Assembly: GCF_028389875.1 (NCBI RefSeq)
Contig: NC_084687.1
Location: 2,134,611-2,198,610 of the forward strand
DNA: 64,000 bases
From: Rhea pennata
Taxonomy: Eukaryota; Chordata; Aves; Rheiformes; Rheidae
Reading direction: 5' to 3'
Made by a program: the position numbers and the translations under genes. Shown in pieces: positions 1 to 14,338 of the stretch; position 1 is the stretch's first letter, and each line of letters begins with the position of its first letter. The notes beneath the pieces were generated by a model. It had not been told where the DNA came from, made no database searches, and saw only the letters and a program-made list of their open reading frames with translations.

Positions 1-887
1 CTGACGCCACAAGGAAGCTCCCACCGCAAAACTGGGAGAGGCAGAGATGGGGCCAAACTGGCTGTACCCCAGCAGCCACGCTGGGATGAGTCCAGACAAG
101 GCTTTGTTTCAGGGGTTTTCAGCTTGCAGCCTGCAGATGTTAGGGGCCCTTGGTTATGGGGTGGGGAAGGGAGGAGCAAATGCCAAGCTGCTGGCAGGAG
201 ATCTTTTGCTCCTTTTTCACTGCCTCAGAAAAGGCTGTGCCGCACCACTTGCTGCTAATACCATCCCGCTGGGCTGCAGAGACACCAGAGGGAAGAAAAA
301 GCAGGACCTGAAAAAAGCTTGGTAGAGCCCTTTTGGAAGATCCCAAGGGGTAATGACCTCAGGAATGATTTGGCCCTCTCCTGACCAAGTCAATGAACCC
401 TGTGGAACCAAGAGAGGATGTCAGTACCAGGATGCAGCCCTTGGTGGCCCTTATCACGTGGGACACAGCCCTCATCCACCTGCAGAGATTCTGGGTCCTC
501 TTGCCCTCCCAGCGCATCCCACAAACCAAACCGTAGCCTTAGTCGATCCTGCCCTCGGCAAGGAAACCTAAATGCTGCATTGGATGCCAGGAAAAGATCC
601 CTCCACCAGCTCCCCACCCCTGCAAAGGCTATGGTACAGCCAGGTCCCCAGTGTTGGGAGCCACTTCCAAACCTCCCTCTGCCCTGAGGCCCCTGTCTCT
701 CTTGCTTTTTGCTCACCACATTTATTTTTCTGCCTGGGAAAGAGAGAAATCTGGAAATACACAGGAGTGGCTTAAAAGGAGCCAAAATGTTTGTTTTCCT
801 TAGAACAAACTCAGAGTGAAACAGGGCTCCCCCTTCCCCCAGATGCAAGGGCTGTTTGGAGGAGTGGATGTGTGGGAGTAGAGATAG

Positions 888-950
888 GTGCACACACACA
901 GATATAGGTGCACGTGCACACAGATGTGTGTACAGATATGCACGTGCCAG
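888..950. repeat. Imperfect CA/TG dinucleotide tract
   Basis: Interrupted runs of CA and TG mixed with TA steps form a degenerate dinucleotide microsatellite. Alternating purine-pyrimidine composition is visible over about 60 bp. Confidence 0.6.
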
Positions 951-1313
951 GGGTCCAAGGAGAACTGCTCCCTACAGGTCAGACTGGAGGTGTGCACCAA
1001 GCATGGAAGAAGTCCTGGGGATGGGCAGGGGTACCTGCCACTCTCCCTGAAACATCTAGCTGTCACTCTGCCCTGGCACAACTCCGTTTTGACACCTGAA
1101 CCCTGCCAAGAAGCAGTGCTCGGTGAGGACGGGACAGTGGCCAAGTCTCCCCCTCAACAGGAGATACCAGAGAGCAGAGCTAGATTAGGTTACGCCTGGC
1201 CCCATCTCTTCCATTATTCACAAACCTGAGCTGGACAAAGCACAGATAAAACAGGGCCCCACGGACCAGGGAGAAGACCAGGACTGAGGAAACCTCATTA
1301 TTGCTCTGTGCCT

Positions 1314-1315
<2 letters not shown>

Positions 1316-1346
<31 letters not shown>

Positions 1347-1363
1347 TTTGTTTTTTTTTTTTT
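1316..1363. repeat. Poly-T tract (poly-A on minus strand)
   Basis: A 48-bp T homopolymer is broken by only two G residues, at 1346 and 1350. It could be the A tail of an old minus-oriented insertion, but I recognise no retroposon body beside it and see no target-site duplication, so it is listed as a simple repeat. Confidence 0.85.
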
Positions 1364-3062
1364 CCACATCACCCAGTACACTGGCCCCTTTGGGCCATAC
1401 TCCACTAGAATAGCACTACATAACCACTGAGGACTTGTTGCTGTGAGTTCAGTGATACCTAATGACATTGCAAAGACGTTTAATATTTACCTTTTGCCCT
1501 AGGGCACCTTCCCTTTCTGCAGGCACGTTAGAAGCTTCTACCACATGACATGCAGACAGAAAATCTTTTTAACCACAGCCCTTACACACAGCCCCAGCAG
1601 TCACACACCATCCTTCCTCTCCTGCACTCCAGCAGGAATGACCTTCATTATCAGAGTTAAGACAGACCGCTCATATCTTTACTTTGACTAGCTGGTTTCA
1701 AAACAACTTATCTGTCAGCTTCAATGTGTATGTTCAGCAGCCATGAAAAGGGAAATAGCAAGGCAGTTTTCCCAGATACAGTTTTCCCAGGTTGTTCAAC
1801 GTTAACCTCACAGAACAAGTATCTAATGTAAATGCAAGCTTGGGACAGATGTCCTTGGTGGTGATTTACATAGTGGTAAAGGCACATACAAGACAAACTC
1901 CTGGCAGGCAGCTACACAGGACACAGTGACAATGGAGCGTTTGTGGATTAGATTCAAACTCAGAAGGCAAAACTCCCCCTCTCTCCAGTCACCCTCTACT
2001 CTGGGAGTTTCAGTAACCATTATACATGGCCAGCAGTTAAAATGCATAGTTATTCCTGCCCGAGACAAGATCTGGTATGAAATGGGACTGATGAGCTAAT
2101 CCTTTATATTGACGAGCTGCTATCTCATTACTGCCATCACTGTTACTCACCTGCACTCCAGTACACCCTCTGCCCTGCTCTCACTCCTTCACGTGACAGT
2201 CAGCAGCAAAAACGTTTGCTTGCTGAATTTCCAAGCCCACTTCATTCAGGATACGACAGCACTGCGCTCCTGACAGGCCTACACTCAGCACCCCACTCCC
2301 TTCTTGAAAAATCAACCCAGAACCACAGTAGTTTCAGAGGGCTTGGAGGAGTTCTTAATTTGTTCAGCTGAGAACTCATTGCTTCTGGGCTATCCAGTGT
2401 CAACAGGTCAACACTTCTCCATTGCTTGCATGAAAACAGATTCAAGTCCTTCGTAACTGTTTGAATTATTTTAGTTTATCCCCTGCATCTCCCCCCCCCA
2501 CACACGCTCTGTTCATCTTCTCTGGAAAGCATCTTTTGGTTTTAAAAGTTTAGATCTTCTTTCCAAAGGGAAACATCAGTGTGAGAACGTGGAACATCTT
2601 TACACTCAAAGCCCTCTCCCTTACAAATCCTCTTTGAAATAATTCCTTTGTTTGATCATATTTGCCTTTTTTTTTAAACTCACACCTGACTGAATCAGCG
2701 TTATTGTTGATCACTGCTGCTTTGCTTACTGCTTCTTGGACACTAAAGTATCGCACGGTTCAAATGCAATCATGCTGCAGTAAAACAAACATGAATTTCG
2801 TTTGTGAAACTGCTTCTGGTCATATTAAAGCTTCCTACTTCTCTCTGAACAACAGAAAACAGGACCACTTTCATTAGCACCAAAAGGATTTTAAATGAAC
2901 AGTTCCAGGGAGCTCCTTTCAAATGATAAAATGTGAATTTTACATAAAAGTGTGTTTACAAATTTTTTCCGCTTTACACTCAGCTCTGCCCATCACTGAC
3001 TAGAAGTTATATACATATAGACTAGTTCAGTAGCTTCAACCACTTGCAAGGAGACTGCAGAA

Positions 3063-3068
3063 TTTATT
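3063..3068 (-). promoter_or_regulatory. TMEM183A: Candidate TMEM183 polyadenylation signal
   Basis: A canonical AATAAA hexamer in transcript sense lies about 94 nt past the TMEM183 stop codon. Using it would give a very short 3' UTR. The hexamer is common by chance in AT-rich DNA, so this is only the nearest candidate. Confidence 0.3.
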
Positions 3069-3161
3069 TAAGAAATAAAAATAGGATTTCCTGGTTCCTA
3101 GAAATTCTCTTCAGGCTGCTAGATTCAGTCACCTGCCGGAGGCTGCAGACTCACAAAACCA

Positions 3162-3347
3162 CTAAGCTTTTGGAGAAAAGGGATACTGTGGGTGCCACCA
3201 ATCCAGGAGCCGCACACTATGCACAGGGTCCAACACAACTTGCACTCCTTGGTCAAGGCGGGGTTTCTTGCCGTTGCGAAGAGGAGCATCCTGGAACACC
3301 AGGCGCACGCGATGATGCCTCATGTCTGTACTCACATTGATGGTGAA
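3162..3347 (-). CDS. TMEM183A: TMEM183A terminal coding exon 8
   Basis: The last 61 codons and the stop follow the acceptor ttttcttgcag. The exon encodes [20 protein letters not shown] and ends [13 protein letters not shown], the conserved TMEM183 C-terminus. Confidence 0.96.
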   Translation of the reverse strand, partial: FTINVSTDMRHHRVRLVFQDAPLRNGKKPRLDQGVQVVLDPVHSVRLLDWWHPQYPFSPKA

Positions 3348-6300
3348 CTGCAAGAAAAAAAGGTAAGGATGTGCTATAGGAGATATTTTCTAGAAACATC
3401 CAGTTGTTTCCAGATACTGCGATTATAGACTAACCACTGACACTGGGTATCAAAATTACTTTTTTTTTTTTTTTGTTAAGTCAACATTTAAAATATCAAA
3501 CTGATAACTCTCTCAGGTAAGTTTTTCCACATACACACACAAAAAAAAAGATGCAGATATAATTGCCGATTTTATTCACCTCAAAGAAGAAAATATAATT
3601 TGGGAAAATTAGAGCAACAAAAAAAGGAAGAATTTCAACTAATCTAAATGCAAACTGTTAAGAACTCAAAGTTAAATGCATCTAGAGTATTTCAGGTGCT
3701 GGCACAGCTAAGCTCCAACTCAGCAGCACTGGATCCAAATCAGTTCTCTCGGGCTGGCAACCCTGAAAAACAATGCAGCAGCGATCTTGGAAGCAAAGAG
3801 GTTGTCAGAGAACTTTGGAACCCACCGCTCCACACTAAGGGATGCCAGACTGAACTCTTCTTCAGTACAGGCCACATTTTAAAACCTGACTTACAAGTAC
3901 AGCCACACATGCTGCCCCATGCTTCACTGCTGGTCTTGCTGTGAGCACACCTGGTCTGCTCCTTTCTGACACAATACTTCTTTCTGGAGCAACCCTGGGG
4001 AGCTGCCACTCCCACTGAGTTTGCAGAAGCTGGTTCAAAAGCTGCTGTTTCTCCCAGCAATGAGGTACTATCATCATCATCAAACTGAGACCACAAAAAC
4101 ACTGCAACACTGTTCCCTGCTGGATCATGGATAAGTGATCACAGCCATAGCAAAACCTCAGCTTCTTGCAAATTCGCTATGTCGTTGATATTTGCTTACA
4201 TCAAATGGGAAAGAGTTGATGGATCTGCAGAACTAAGCTGAGGAAATGCTCAGCAATGCCTCTGAGAAATAAATTGGATATGCCCACAACTAGTTTGTTG
4301 ATGCAACAGCATGATTTACATGAAACCACAGGGACCAGAGGTCTCCTCTTCACCTCCTATTACAATCTAAGTGCAAAGTTTGCCTACTAGTTTTTCGAAA
4401 CACTTACCAAGGTAAAGGTCATACCCATGACTATTGGCACAAATATGAAGTTAAAAGTGGTGATCTGCAGTAGACAGCAATCCTGATCAGGGTTTGTATG
4501 GACTTCCTCATATTGAATGGGTGGCTGAAGACCTTTGCAACAGTTGCTCTTTAATCTGGGAGACTTGAAAGACAGAAAATTATTTAGCTAAGTAGGAACC
4601 TATAATGAATTTGGCTTCTTCTCCCTGGTGCTGACTAGCAAGTTCTCACTGAAGTCCCACACATTTTGGCAAACTATTATATAAACAATGAAAAGACATA
4701 GCTCAGGAATGGGAATTTGTAGGACTATTTCTTTGGAGAGGAGAGCCGTCAGACTCTCGAGGTTGCCTTATAGGGCACATTTATCATAACAGAGAGTCAT
4801 TAGTGGCAGTTTTTGTTAGCATATGTCAGCTTTCTTCACTTCTAAGGGGAATCCTTCTGAAGTTAGGGCAAGCAGTTTCAGATTTAGACCTACATTTTAA
4901 CCATGAAACTCAAAAATTCTAGGTTTTGGTGGTAATGAGTGGCGATATCTAAAGATTAGGTTATGTGGGGTGACAAATGATCCATGTCTTAAAGTGGAGA
5001 AAGGATATCAAATGAGGAAATAAAAATGTAAGAATCTAAACATGTTAATATATATTGATAATTGAGTGTAGTTTCACAATGTGCTTTATTGTGGGATTCA
5101 GAGTTTCCATCTATTGTTGAATAGAGTTGTCCTTTCTATGACCCAGAAAAATCATTACTGCTTAAAAAAAAAAATAAAAATAAAAAAATAAAAAAGCCAT
5201 AGCTGTTCTGGCTCTTCATTCATGACAGAGTTCAGCTTTCATACCTGCTTTTTAAATTTGAAGTTGAATTCCCACATTGATTCTTGTCTGTTCCCTTCAA
5301 TCTTTTTGCACCAGAAAAGCAGACACTGAGGTGGAAAAAAAGAAACAGAAGGTTACAAAGCCCTTAGAGGCAACACATTTAAATAAGTTTTAGCAGAGCA
5401 TTAAGACTTCCAATTACAAACATAATTACAAAGAAGCAGTTAGAAGCCATTTATTCAAATTAATCACGTTCAAAAGAACACACCCAACATTTTCCATCTC
5501 CCAATTTGCAGTTGGTCAACTCATACAACAGAATGGCACAACACATAGCCGCTAGTCTGCTAAATAAAAATCCCTTTGCACTATTTATCCCTTCTATAAG
5601 GGAAAGATGAGTAGAACAGATTCATCTCTTCCACTCCATGTACCACACCCATACCAAGATGTCCCATTAAATCAGATTCCAGAAAAGCCTAAAGCAAAGT
5701 ACACCTGAAAACAGAAAAAGGGTCAAGAAAGAAAGAATTTAGAGAGAAAGGCAAAGGCTGACGTATGACCTTTGAGCTGACAGATATGAAAGTTCCTAAG
5801 CCACTTCAGAGTCAAAAGAAGGTCCTGACACCACTGGGCACTGATTGTCATATTGTGGAGTATAAAAAACATTGCCAAGCTAGCACAGTTTGACTGACTT
5901 GAATGAGTGGAAGCTACTATTCCTCTACAGCCAAGGAGAGATTCTGGCCATTCAGCCTAACCGACCATCACTGAGTATGTTTCCACACCACAGATGCCAG
6001 CCCACCACAGCTGGTCTTATCTGGTCCTACTAACGATGTCAGCAGGAATAGGAAGAATAACATAGGTGAAGACGACAACTCCCCATCACCCACACAGTCT
6101 CTCCCATTCCAAAAGATGGCCTGACTGGATCATTGGGGGAAGTACACACATAATTTAATTTCAATTAGAGTGACCCCAAATAAAAGAAAGCCAGACTAGC
6201 CTCCACAATTAGCAACTACAGGAGATATAAGACTCTTAAGTCAAAGTCTGAGTCATGTCCACAATTAAGAGTCCTTGAAGGATCTCTAGATTGGCAAATC

Positions 6301-9300
6301 TTGATGAGGTGAACCACAAAGCTAGGTGGAGTCCAGCTCTGAAACATGTGTCAAGCGGCCTCCACCCGGTGGAGATGGCCCTCAGTTTTTGCTGATAACA
6401 ACATTCTCCAGATCTTCATCAACTTGGGTGTACAGCAGATGCTGCCAGGTTTAACTCCACAGCTAGTGGCATTTGTAGTTCACCTGCAGAGACAACCTGG
6501 TCTAACAGCTTGTTTGGTCATGGCAAGTAGTGAAGCACAAAATGGTCAGTACCTCCTAAGGGGCAGAGGATGTCGTCCACGGGTCAGCCGTCCTGCCCTT
6601 CAGACGCGCCGTATGGCCTGCTGCTCCACCAAAAATTATGGGGGTGTCTTTAAAGGGCAAACACTTCTGCTGACACCATAACGGCTCCAGTGTCCCACAC
6701 AAGCTAGGCAAGGGAAAGAAAAAAGGAAATTAAAGAGGAAAAGCTAGATCCAGCAACATCGAGGACTGGGGTCTCCTCTTGCCACATGCAATTTATGTAG
6801 GCATCTGCCATTAGTTTCAATGACCTGTAAAGGTATAACCAAAACCCATGAAAGCAAGAACGTGGGGAGGCAATGACAGAACCTCCTCCATACCCACTGT
6901 GCCTAGACATTTCAATGCACAGTAATACAGCTGGAGCTCAGAGTCTTGCAACGCAGTAGTAGAGCAAGACCACACTCATGATAGCTATTCTATGCTCCAA
7001 GGGGTTAGGTCAGACCTCTACTCTTCTAACAAAGCCTCATCACCATTTAATTTCCTTTTTTTAAAAGCTGAATAATAAAAGATTGCACTTCAAGAACCTT
7101 TCTAAAACTGTTAGTACAGTAGAAGCGCTAGCAGTGGGCACCAAAGCCGTTATGATGTCAATGTGAATGCTTCTAAGTTGCCGATCCCGGAAGTATTATC
7201 TCACAGGTTTCTAGCTTGTGCAGCCAGGCTATTAGGCCAGAGCAGTGGGCATGCCCTGGCAGGAAGTTAGACTCAGAAAGACTGAGGTTAAGTTGGAATT
7301 TCCTAGAAGCGCTTTGGCCTTTAATTCTTTAAAGACAGACAACATCCAAACTGGGGATTCACAAAAAGAATGAAAAGCTCTGGATGCAGAGATAAAAGAC
7401 TTTCACACACAGGTGTGTGCTTTTCTTCTGCTCTGCAGCACTACCTGTTTGTGTTACTGCTAGATGATCCTAAGCAGCGTGACATTTTTTCCAGAATCCT
7501 CACAGAGAGGGGAAGGAAGAAAGGAGGTAGAGAAGGAGGGATGTTACACAGGTAGATGGGTATTTTGCATGGCAAGTACAACTGTTGAACCAAAAGCCCT
7601 TCAGTTTGACTCCAAAAACCTCATTCAACAAGTTTTTGGATTTGGAGCGTGGGGAATTCACATTGCTGCTTAAGCTGTTCACTGAGTATCAGTCAGTTGT
7701 AAGTTAAAACCAGACAAGAAACACAGAGGCAATTCAGAGTTAATGATAACAGCAATTAAAGAGGAAAGGATGCGAGTACTCCAAGCTTGGATAGCAAAGG
7801 GAATTGCCTGCCCACACCAGTGACAAATCTTTCACAGGCCAACACAACTGCAGCCCCAGTCCCAAAGTAGACATTTGCTCTGCACATTTGCCATGCTCAC
7901 AACCTCACTACACTCCCTCTCGCAGAAACCAAAGACGATGGATGACCTACAGGAGACGCAGTATGAAATGAGTCCCTTTGAGGCTATCATTGTTGCTTCT
8001 GATGCTCTCCAGATGCCTGCTATGGAGAAAAGATGTATTCTGGCAGGCAGTGTCAGAATAAAGCATAAGATATAAATGTTGACCCTACCTCAATCTCCTT
8101 TCAGCAAATTTGCAACAGAGGAGGGGAAAACTGCAAATTATATCACCAGCAGTTCTGATATCCAATGAAGCAAGTTTTTTTGCTGATTACAAAGCTATTG
8201 TGGCAAGACTTAGGCATCCAGAAGAGTAAGAAAGACCCACTGTAACAGCAACTGTACAGACACAAGTAACCAGGAACCTTCTAAGCTTCTAAGCTCAGAA
8301 TTATCTTAAGCCCATGCTTCACTGGGGATCATCTAAACAGCTTCCCCCCTCCCCCCAGAAAGAGAATAAAAATACAGAAAAAGCAATATCTCAGACATAT
8401 CCCACTTTCCTGGCACTAGCACTTACTCTGGAATTTTTTAAAGTGCTAGGAGTACTGTCTGGAATAGCTGGATTCCTGGAGACTCGAGATGCAAAAGGTT
8501 CGTACATATGGTATAATGACCGGATGACACACGCACGGAGACAGTGTAGCTTCTCCATGGATTCTGGCCGCAAGCGGAGAGGCAGGTACGCATCCAGACT
8601 GTAGTGCCTGAAAAGCAAAGGACAAACCCAACATGCTTTGAAGGGTCAGAGAGCCACAGAGATGTGTAGAAGAAGGCTATGAAAATCAATGTTGAGAGAT
8701 AACTGAACATCTGGATGAACATCAGGGGACCCATGATCAACTCTGAATGCTGCAAGGGCTTTGTACTGCTCTAAGTGAAATCACATGGCAGTTGCAAAGA
8801 CAAAAATATCAGACAAAAAGCAGTCACTAGTGTAATCATAAGCAGATCATGCTACAATTTCCCCACTCACAAACAATTCCCTTGCAGACAGTTTGTCCAA
8901 GACAGACCAGATGGTATTTTAGCTTTAGGATGTGCAAAGGCCTGTGGATTCTTGCAGGTTCACTAGGAATTACTTTAGCTGTGCATGACTGCACAGACAA
9001 CTGCCTGAGCAAGCTTAATGTCTGGGTTTGAGGCAGTGTGATCAGAGAAAACATGCATGAGGAGCCTTTGCTGGAACACTTCACACTAAAGAATGGGGGC
9101 AAGGATGACCACAGCTGCCAATTGCTTGTACTTTTGCTGACTGCGTCTCCTGAGCAACAGATCCATAAAACAGAAATAAAACTTTCCCTCCTGAAGGAAA
9201 GTGTGGATGGCATGCATGAGAATAGAAGGATTTGTTTCATATTCTGACCACCTCTTCGCTTTTTCTCTCTTCCTTATTTTATTATAGCCCATTTCCACCT

Positions 9301-12300
9301 AAATGCTTGGTAGTAACCCTTAGTTTTTCTTATGGCTTCCTAAATACAGGAAGGTGACCACAATCAAACTTTCAGGCAGGACAAGTTTTTTTTATCAGTG
9401 ATGCTTGCTTTTTTTTAAAGGCAGACAATAGCCCAACCTTACTGTAAGCACTTTTTACGTACTTAACACACAGAGCACATGGTTATGAACAGAGGTGTGT
9501 AGGCTCTGGCAAGCAGAAAAGCATACTCAGCTTTGAGATCTTGTGTGGAGCATATGGGAATATGCTGCCACAGACAGATCCATTTCCAGATCCAAAGCAT
9601 AAATGCAATCCCCTTGCCAAACAATGCACATACCACCATTTCAGTATGCAACCATTACAGCCCCTAGCATATAAGGAATTATTCCCTTATTTGCAGCTCT
9701 GCAGACAACTGATCACCACTGAAGCACCCTACAAATAGTTAAAGTTCTTTAGAGTCTCACCTTCTGTAGAGTCTGGTCCAAAAGGCGGCAGTGCAAGTAA
9801 CAGTCCAGGCTTTCTTGCAAATCAGAGAAAAACGGACAATGTCTTCAGGGCGAATGTAGGAAGCCAGCAACAGCCAGATATCTATGGGATATTCTTCTCC
9901 CCCATCACCATCAGGATTTTCTAAATGCAGTGAACATATGTTACCATAATAAGAAATCTCTTTACCAAATCACACATAGACATGAAGTGAAGGCATATGC
10001 TTTACTATTGCTAGTACAGGGTAACTTGAGTTTGTGTGTGCAGGTGTATATGTATATATACATACACACACACACGTGTGTACACACAGTCATCTAAACA
10101 AGCCCAAGTTAATACAACTTCATTGTCACTGCTACTGGTTTTCATTAGCATGCACAGGTCCATCCATACAACTATTATACTCTCCCTTTGCTGGATAAGT
10201 GCCCTCATTTTTTTGCTGTTGTGCTGGATGCAGAAGTATGCAAATGACAGACTCAGAGTAATTTAGGTGGAAAGAGACCTCTGGTGGTCTCTAGTAAACT
10301 CCACAGCTCCAAACAGGCTGAATGTACTGCTATACAGTACATACATCCAGTCACAACAGTTTCTCATGCCATTAACAGACCTGAAAAGATGATGTTTTAA
10401 AACAAACAAAGTCAACACAGCATAGAGGCCAGGAGATACGCAGAATTTCCTGACCAACACTGTATAGAAGGGGAGGATACTCCTCACTGAGGTCCAGCGG
10501 TCAAAGTTGTCTCTCTCCTTATCCCTTGCATCTCTCTTTTGCAACTCTCCTAATGGCTAATTTAGCTGCTATCTTAAATCCACGTTTTAGTAAAATCATC
10601 TAGGATGGCATACTCTAAAGAAATTCACAAATGAACAAAATGGTCCAGTCTCCCTCTTAGAAGCTTTACAAGCTACGATGCCAGAATTGAAGCTTCACAA
10701 ATCCATTTTGTTTAAGTTTTCAGTGTTTAAGTCAACAAAACAAAATTTTTCACAGACATTCCTCAAACTATAGGAGATAAGATTTTAATGGAACACAAAT
10801 ATTGAACAATATTGATCATTGGAAATATATTAACAGGCAAAAAGAAAAAGAAAACAAAGGATGGAAAAAAAACAGCTAAGAGGTTTATAAAACAGTGAAC
10901 GTTAGAGAGGTGAATTATGTGCCATTTCTCAGAGCTTAACAACTTGAAAATGACAAATATAATCATCAGACAGCAGGCTTAGAACAAAGGGCAATACTTT
11001 GCCCTCATGCAATAACCATCACATTCATTGCCATAGAAAGCTTTCGATGCAATCGCTTCCATTAGATACATTTATGGCAGGCACACCCACCACAGGTCAT
11101 AGCATCCTTATCACTGTTTCAGCCCTGATGCAATAAGCCTTCAAAGTACACAACTACTGAGTTCAGCGAGAAGACCTACCATTGTCCTACTTACTTCATT
11201 CTTATCTAAACATGCACCTGTTGTAGAAAAAAGTTACTTAGACTGAATATTAGTCATTGTAATATATTTAAGTAAAGAGGTTAAAGGACCTCATTCAAGT
11301 TTGGTATATGTAAGGGAGACTTATGATTTGGATAAAAGCCAGGCATCCTTTTGGACAAGAGATGGGAACAGATCAAGATTTCAAGCTTTGTCTGTGTCTA
11401 GCCCTCAAGAACAGACAGATTAATTTCAAAGCCAGAATGCAGGAAATCACCTGTAGATCTGCCACCCAGACTGCTTAAAAATAATTAAAAGAGGTAACAG
11501 TCTTTCTCATGTCTCTTTCTTCATATTCAGTAATAGAGATTAAAAGGCAAATTCAGATTCTATTTTAGATTAAAGCACTCCTCAACTCTCTGTTACTGTA
11601 TGATTGATCTAAACAGCCAACTGAAAAGCCTGTGGCAAGTTTTAAAACTGCTGAGTTTTAAAATGAGGATAACTGAGAAATAAAACAATTCATTGAAGTA
11701 AAACAAAGTAGTAGAACAGAAATTGTCTTTCCAGACTTCTAACACCCATAATTAGCTACTGGGATGATTCTATTTTCCCAGAATTCCCAAAGACATCTTA
11801 ATAAATAGACATGGAAGTCCTATCCCAGAGGAGTGCTGTGCACTTAAAATCTTTAGTGGATATTGATTTCTTATACATATCAGTATCTTTACGTAATAAC
11901 TTTAAAAGACAACAAAAGTAACCTTTTTAAACAAAGCATAAAGTTCAATTTAGCCTGTCAGCCTGAAAGCTACCTATCACAGGATTTCACAACGCAGCAA
12001 ACCAACTTGTTGCTTATATTGTATTGCAAACTGCATACTCTAGATCTGTACAAAGTATAAATACTGAAGGGTACAGCTTCTTAGGATTAACTTTCTATGA
12101 TGCCACTAGGGCTAAATTCACTCATTTGCTCTCTAAATCACTTGTAGTAAATTGTAGGTTTTGAAATATCCTAAAAACAGAGCCTGGATTCTGCCCAAAA
12201 ATGCACTACGGACAGAAATGTTTGTTCTTCAAAGCAAATCCTGCCCTCACCAATGTTTTTGGTGAAGAACAGTATCATATATAGCGAAGTTTCCTAACTC

Positions 12301-14299
12301 TTTCAATAGAGCAGCATTAAGTTTTCCAAGGCTGGCAGTAAGCAAATGAAAGCAACAAGATCTTGGGCTCTGATTTCATGCCCAAAGCTTTGCTTTAGTG
12401 AAAAGTTAACATCTTTGACCAAATCACAGCAGGTTTCTCAGCAGAACTGGGAACAGTTTTTTAACCCTTGGCATCTTCTTGTGCATGTGCAAGTTACAGA
12501 GTGCCATGAAAAGCCACAAGACTAATCTGTAAATAGCAACCCCTAACATCACACATACAGAAAAACATCCCAAAGAAGCCTATGCAGAGCTGTCCCAGGA
12601 GGGGACACTGACCATACCTTTGTGCCTTTTGCTCTTCTTTTTTCTAGATGCAGTTCGCCCGTTGATGCTTTCCTTTGTATCCATTTCATCGCTGCTGTCA
12701 CAGGACTCTCCAGATACAGAGAGAACTTCCTCAGCAGGAACGCAAGAAGCTTCCAAACCACAGAGGGATTTTACTAGAATGAGAAGCAATGACACACTCT
12801 GAAAAGCCAGTCCAAGTTCAGGAGATATTTCAGTCCAGCCACACCAGATCTCTGCCAGAGCCACTGCTAAGAAACGACATGCTAACCGACATGCTAACCG
12901 TATTAGAGCTCTATAATGATACAAGCAGTAAATCCTGGGCCTGAGGATTACCATGTCAGAGCAAGATTAGCATGGGCAAGTGAACTGAAAACATAATTAT
13001 TTTGTCTCGCTTTAAACAATGAACAATGAGGACGATTACCAGCACATTAGGCAGATGATCCTATCGGTTTAGCTGAAGCCATTCACAATTCTGAATGAAA
13101 CAGCTCTTCCTGCAGTTCTAACTGGTTCCCCAGCATACCAGAGCTTCCTTGCATGACCACTGGCACTCCCTCTACATGAAGCCTGCAACCCCTTTGTAAT
13201 TGTCCTATGAACACAGCAAAAGTATCCCTCCTTCTCAGGGGGATAAAGAGATTGCGTGGCTGAAGACAGACAAGCAATCAGCAATATAACCCAGTACCAA
13301 GCACAGGAGCCCAATTTATCCTAGAATTTAACGAAGCGAAAAGGCTCTGGACTAGTCAGAAAAACAGCAAGTGAATTCATTTTTTTTTCTGTCCCTGGGG
13401 AGATATTTAGACATACCATACTGTTAGGAAACATTCTTTTTAAAAATTAATCTCTTAACTGAGGGCTCATTAGTCAGAAAAATCCGTGCATGAGCCAGTA
13501 ATCTGACAGTCTTGAGAAAGAAAGGTGCAGTCTTACAATACAGCAGCATTATACAAGTCTTTGCAAAAAAACACTGTCAGTTCTCTATACAACTCTGGGT
13601 CACACAGATTTGAGAAAGCTGAATTTCAACCTAATGTGCTTGCATGAAAAGGCCTTCTATCCAGGGGCAGCTGACTACACCACAGCAGACTTTCACTGCT
13701 TGAGTTTTTCTAACCTAGCAAATTTAAGGCCAGGGAAACTTTTATACACAGTAGTTAAAGAGTCATCAGACACACCAAAGGGAGAAGAGGTATCTGGCTT
13801 AAAGGGATAGGAATGGCAAGAAAAAAAGATTATGAACTGACCATATATAAGCTTAGTCTAGAGATGTTCTCACTTCTGATCACAGAAAAACAAGGTTCCA
13901 AAACAGTCACAGGTCAGAGTAGGGAGTCTAAAGATAGAGCTTGACCAGTTAGGAAGAGGGGCTGTGTAACCTGGTTTTCAGCCACAGCAGAGGATTAGGC
14001 CTAGCAACTGGGAGACCCTTTCAATCCTTTCCTAAACCAATTCTTCCCTTCTTTGCACAGTATACTTTGTAAACTGCATGCAGTCAGGAGACTAGTTTCC
14101 CTCAAACTGTCAAATAGTACTATTCTCTCTACGTGCCCATTTATATCCAAAGACAAGCAGACGGCAATATAAATTACAGGAAGTTATGACATCAAATATA
14201 GCCAAGCAAGAGGATGATACTCTGGAAGGAAATGTAATAACCCAGAGACTCTGACAGAGGCCTAGGAAAAGAAAAAACTGTTGTCACATCCTGGGAGGG

Positions 14300-14338
<39 letters not shown>

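Larger units (their letters stand above)
1..3161. other. 3' flank and possible 3' UTR of TMEM183
   Basis: No convincing coding exon was seen here on either strand. The right part (about 2.1-3.16 kb) is AT-rich and continuous with the last TMEM183 exon, so some of it is probably 3' UTR. In transcript sense an AATAAA occurs at 3068-3063 and an ATTAAA at 1484-1479. The left 1.3 kb is richer in GC and carries a short CA/TG tract and a long T tract. The transcript end cannot be fixed without RNA data. Confidence 0.5.

Noticed and set aside
1..1300. Exons of a further gene (such as CYB5R1) at the left edge
   Set aside because: No frame resembled that family or another known protein; frames are short and unordered.
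14300..14335. Poly-A as the tail of a processed pseudogene or SINE
   Set aside because: No recognisable body and no flanking direct repeats seen.
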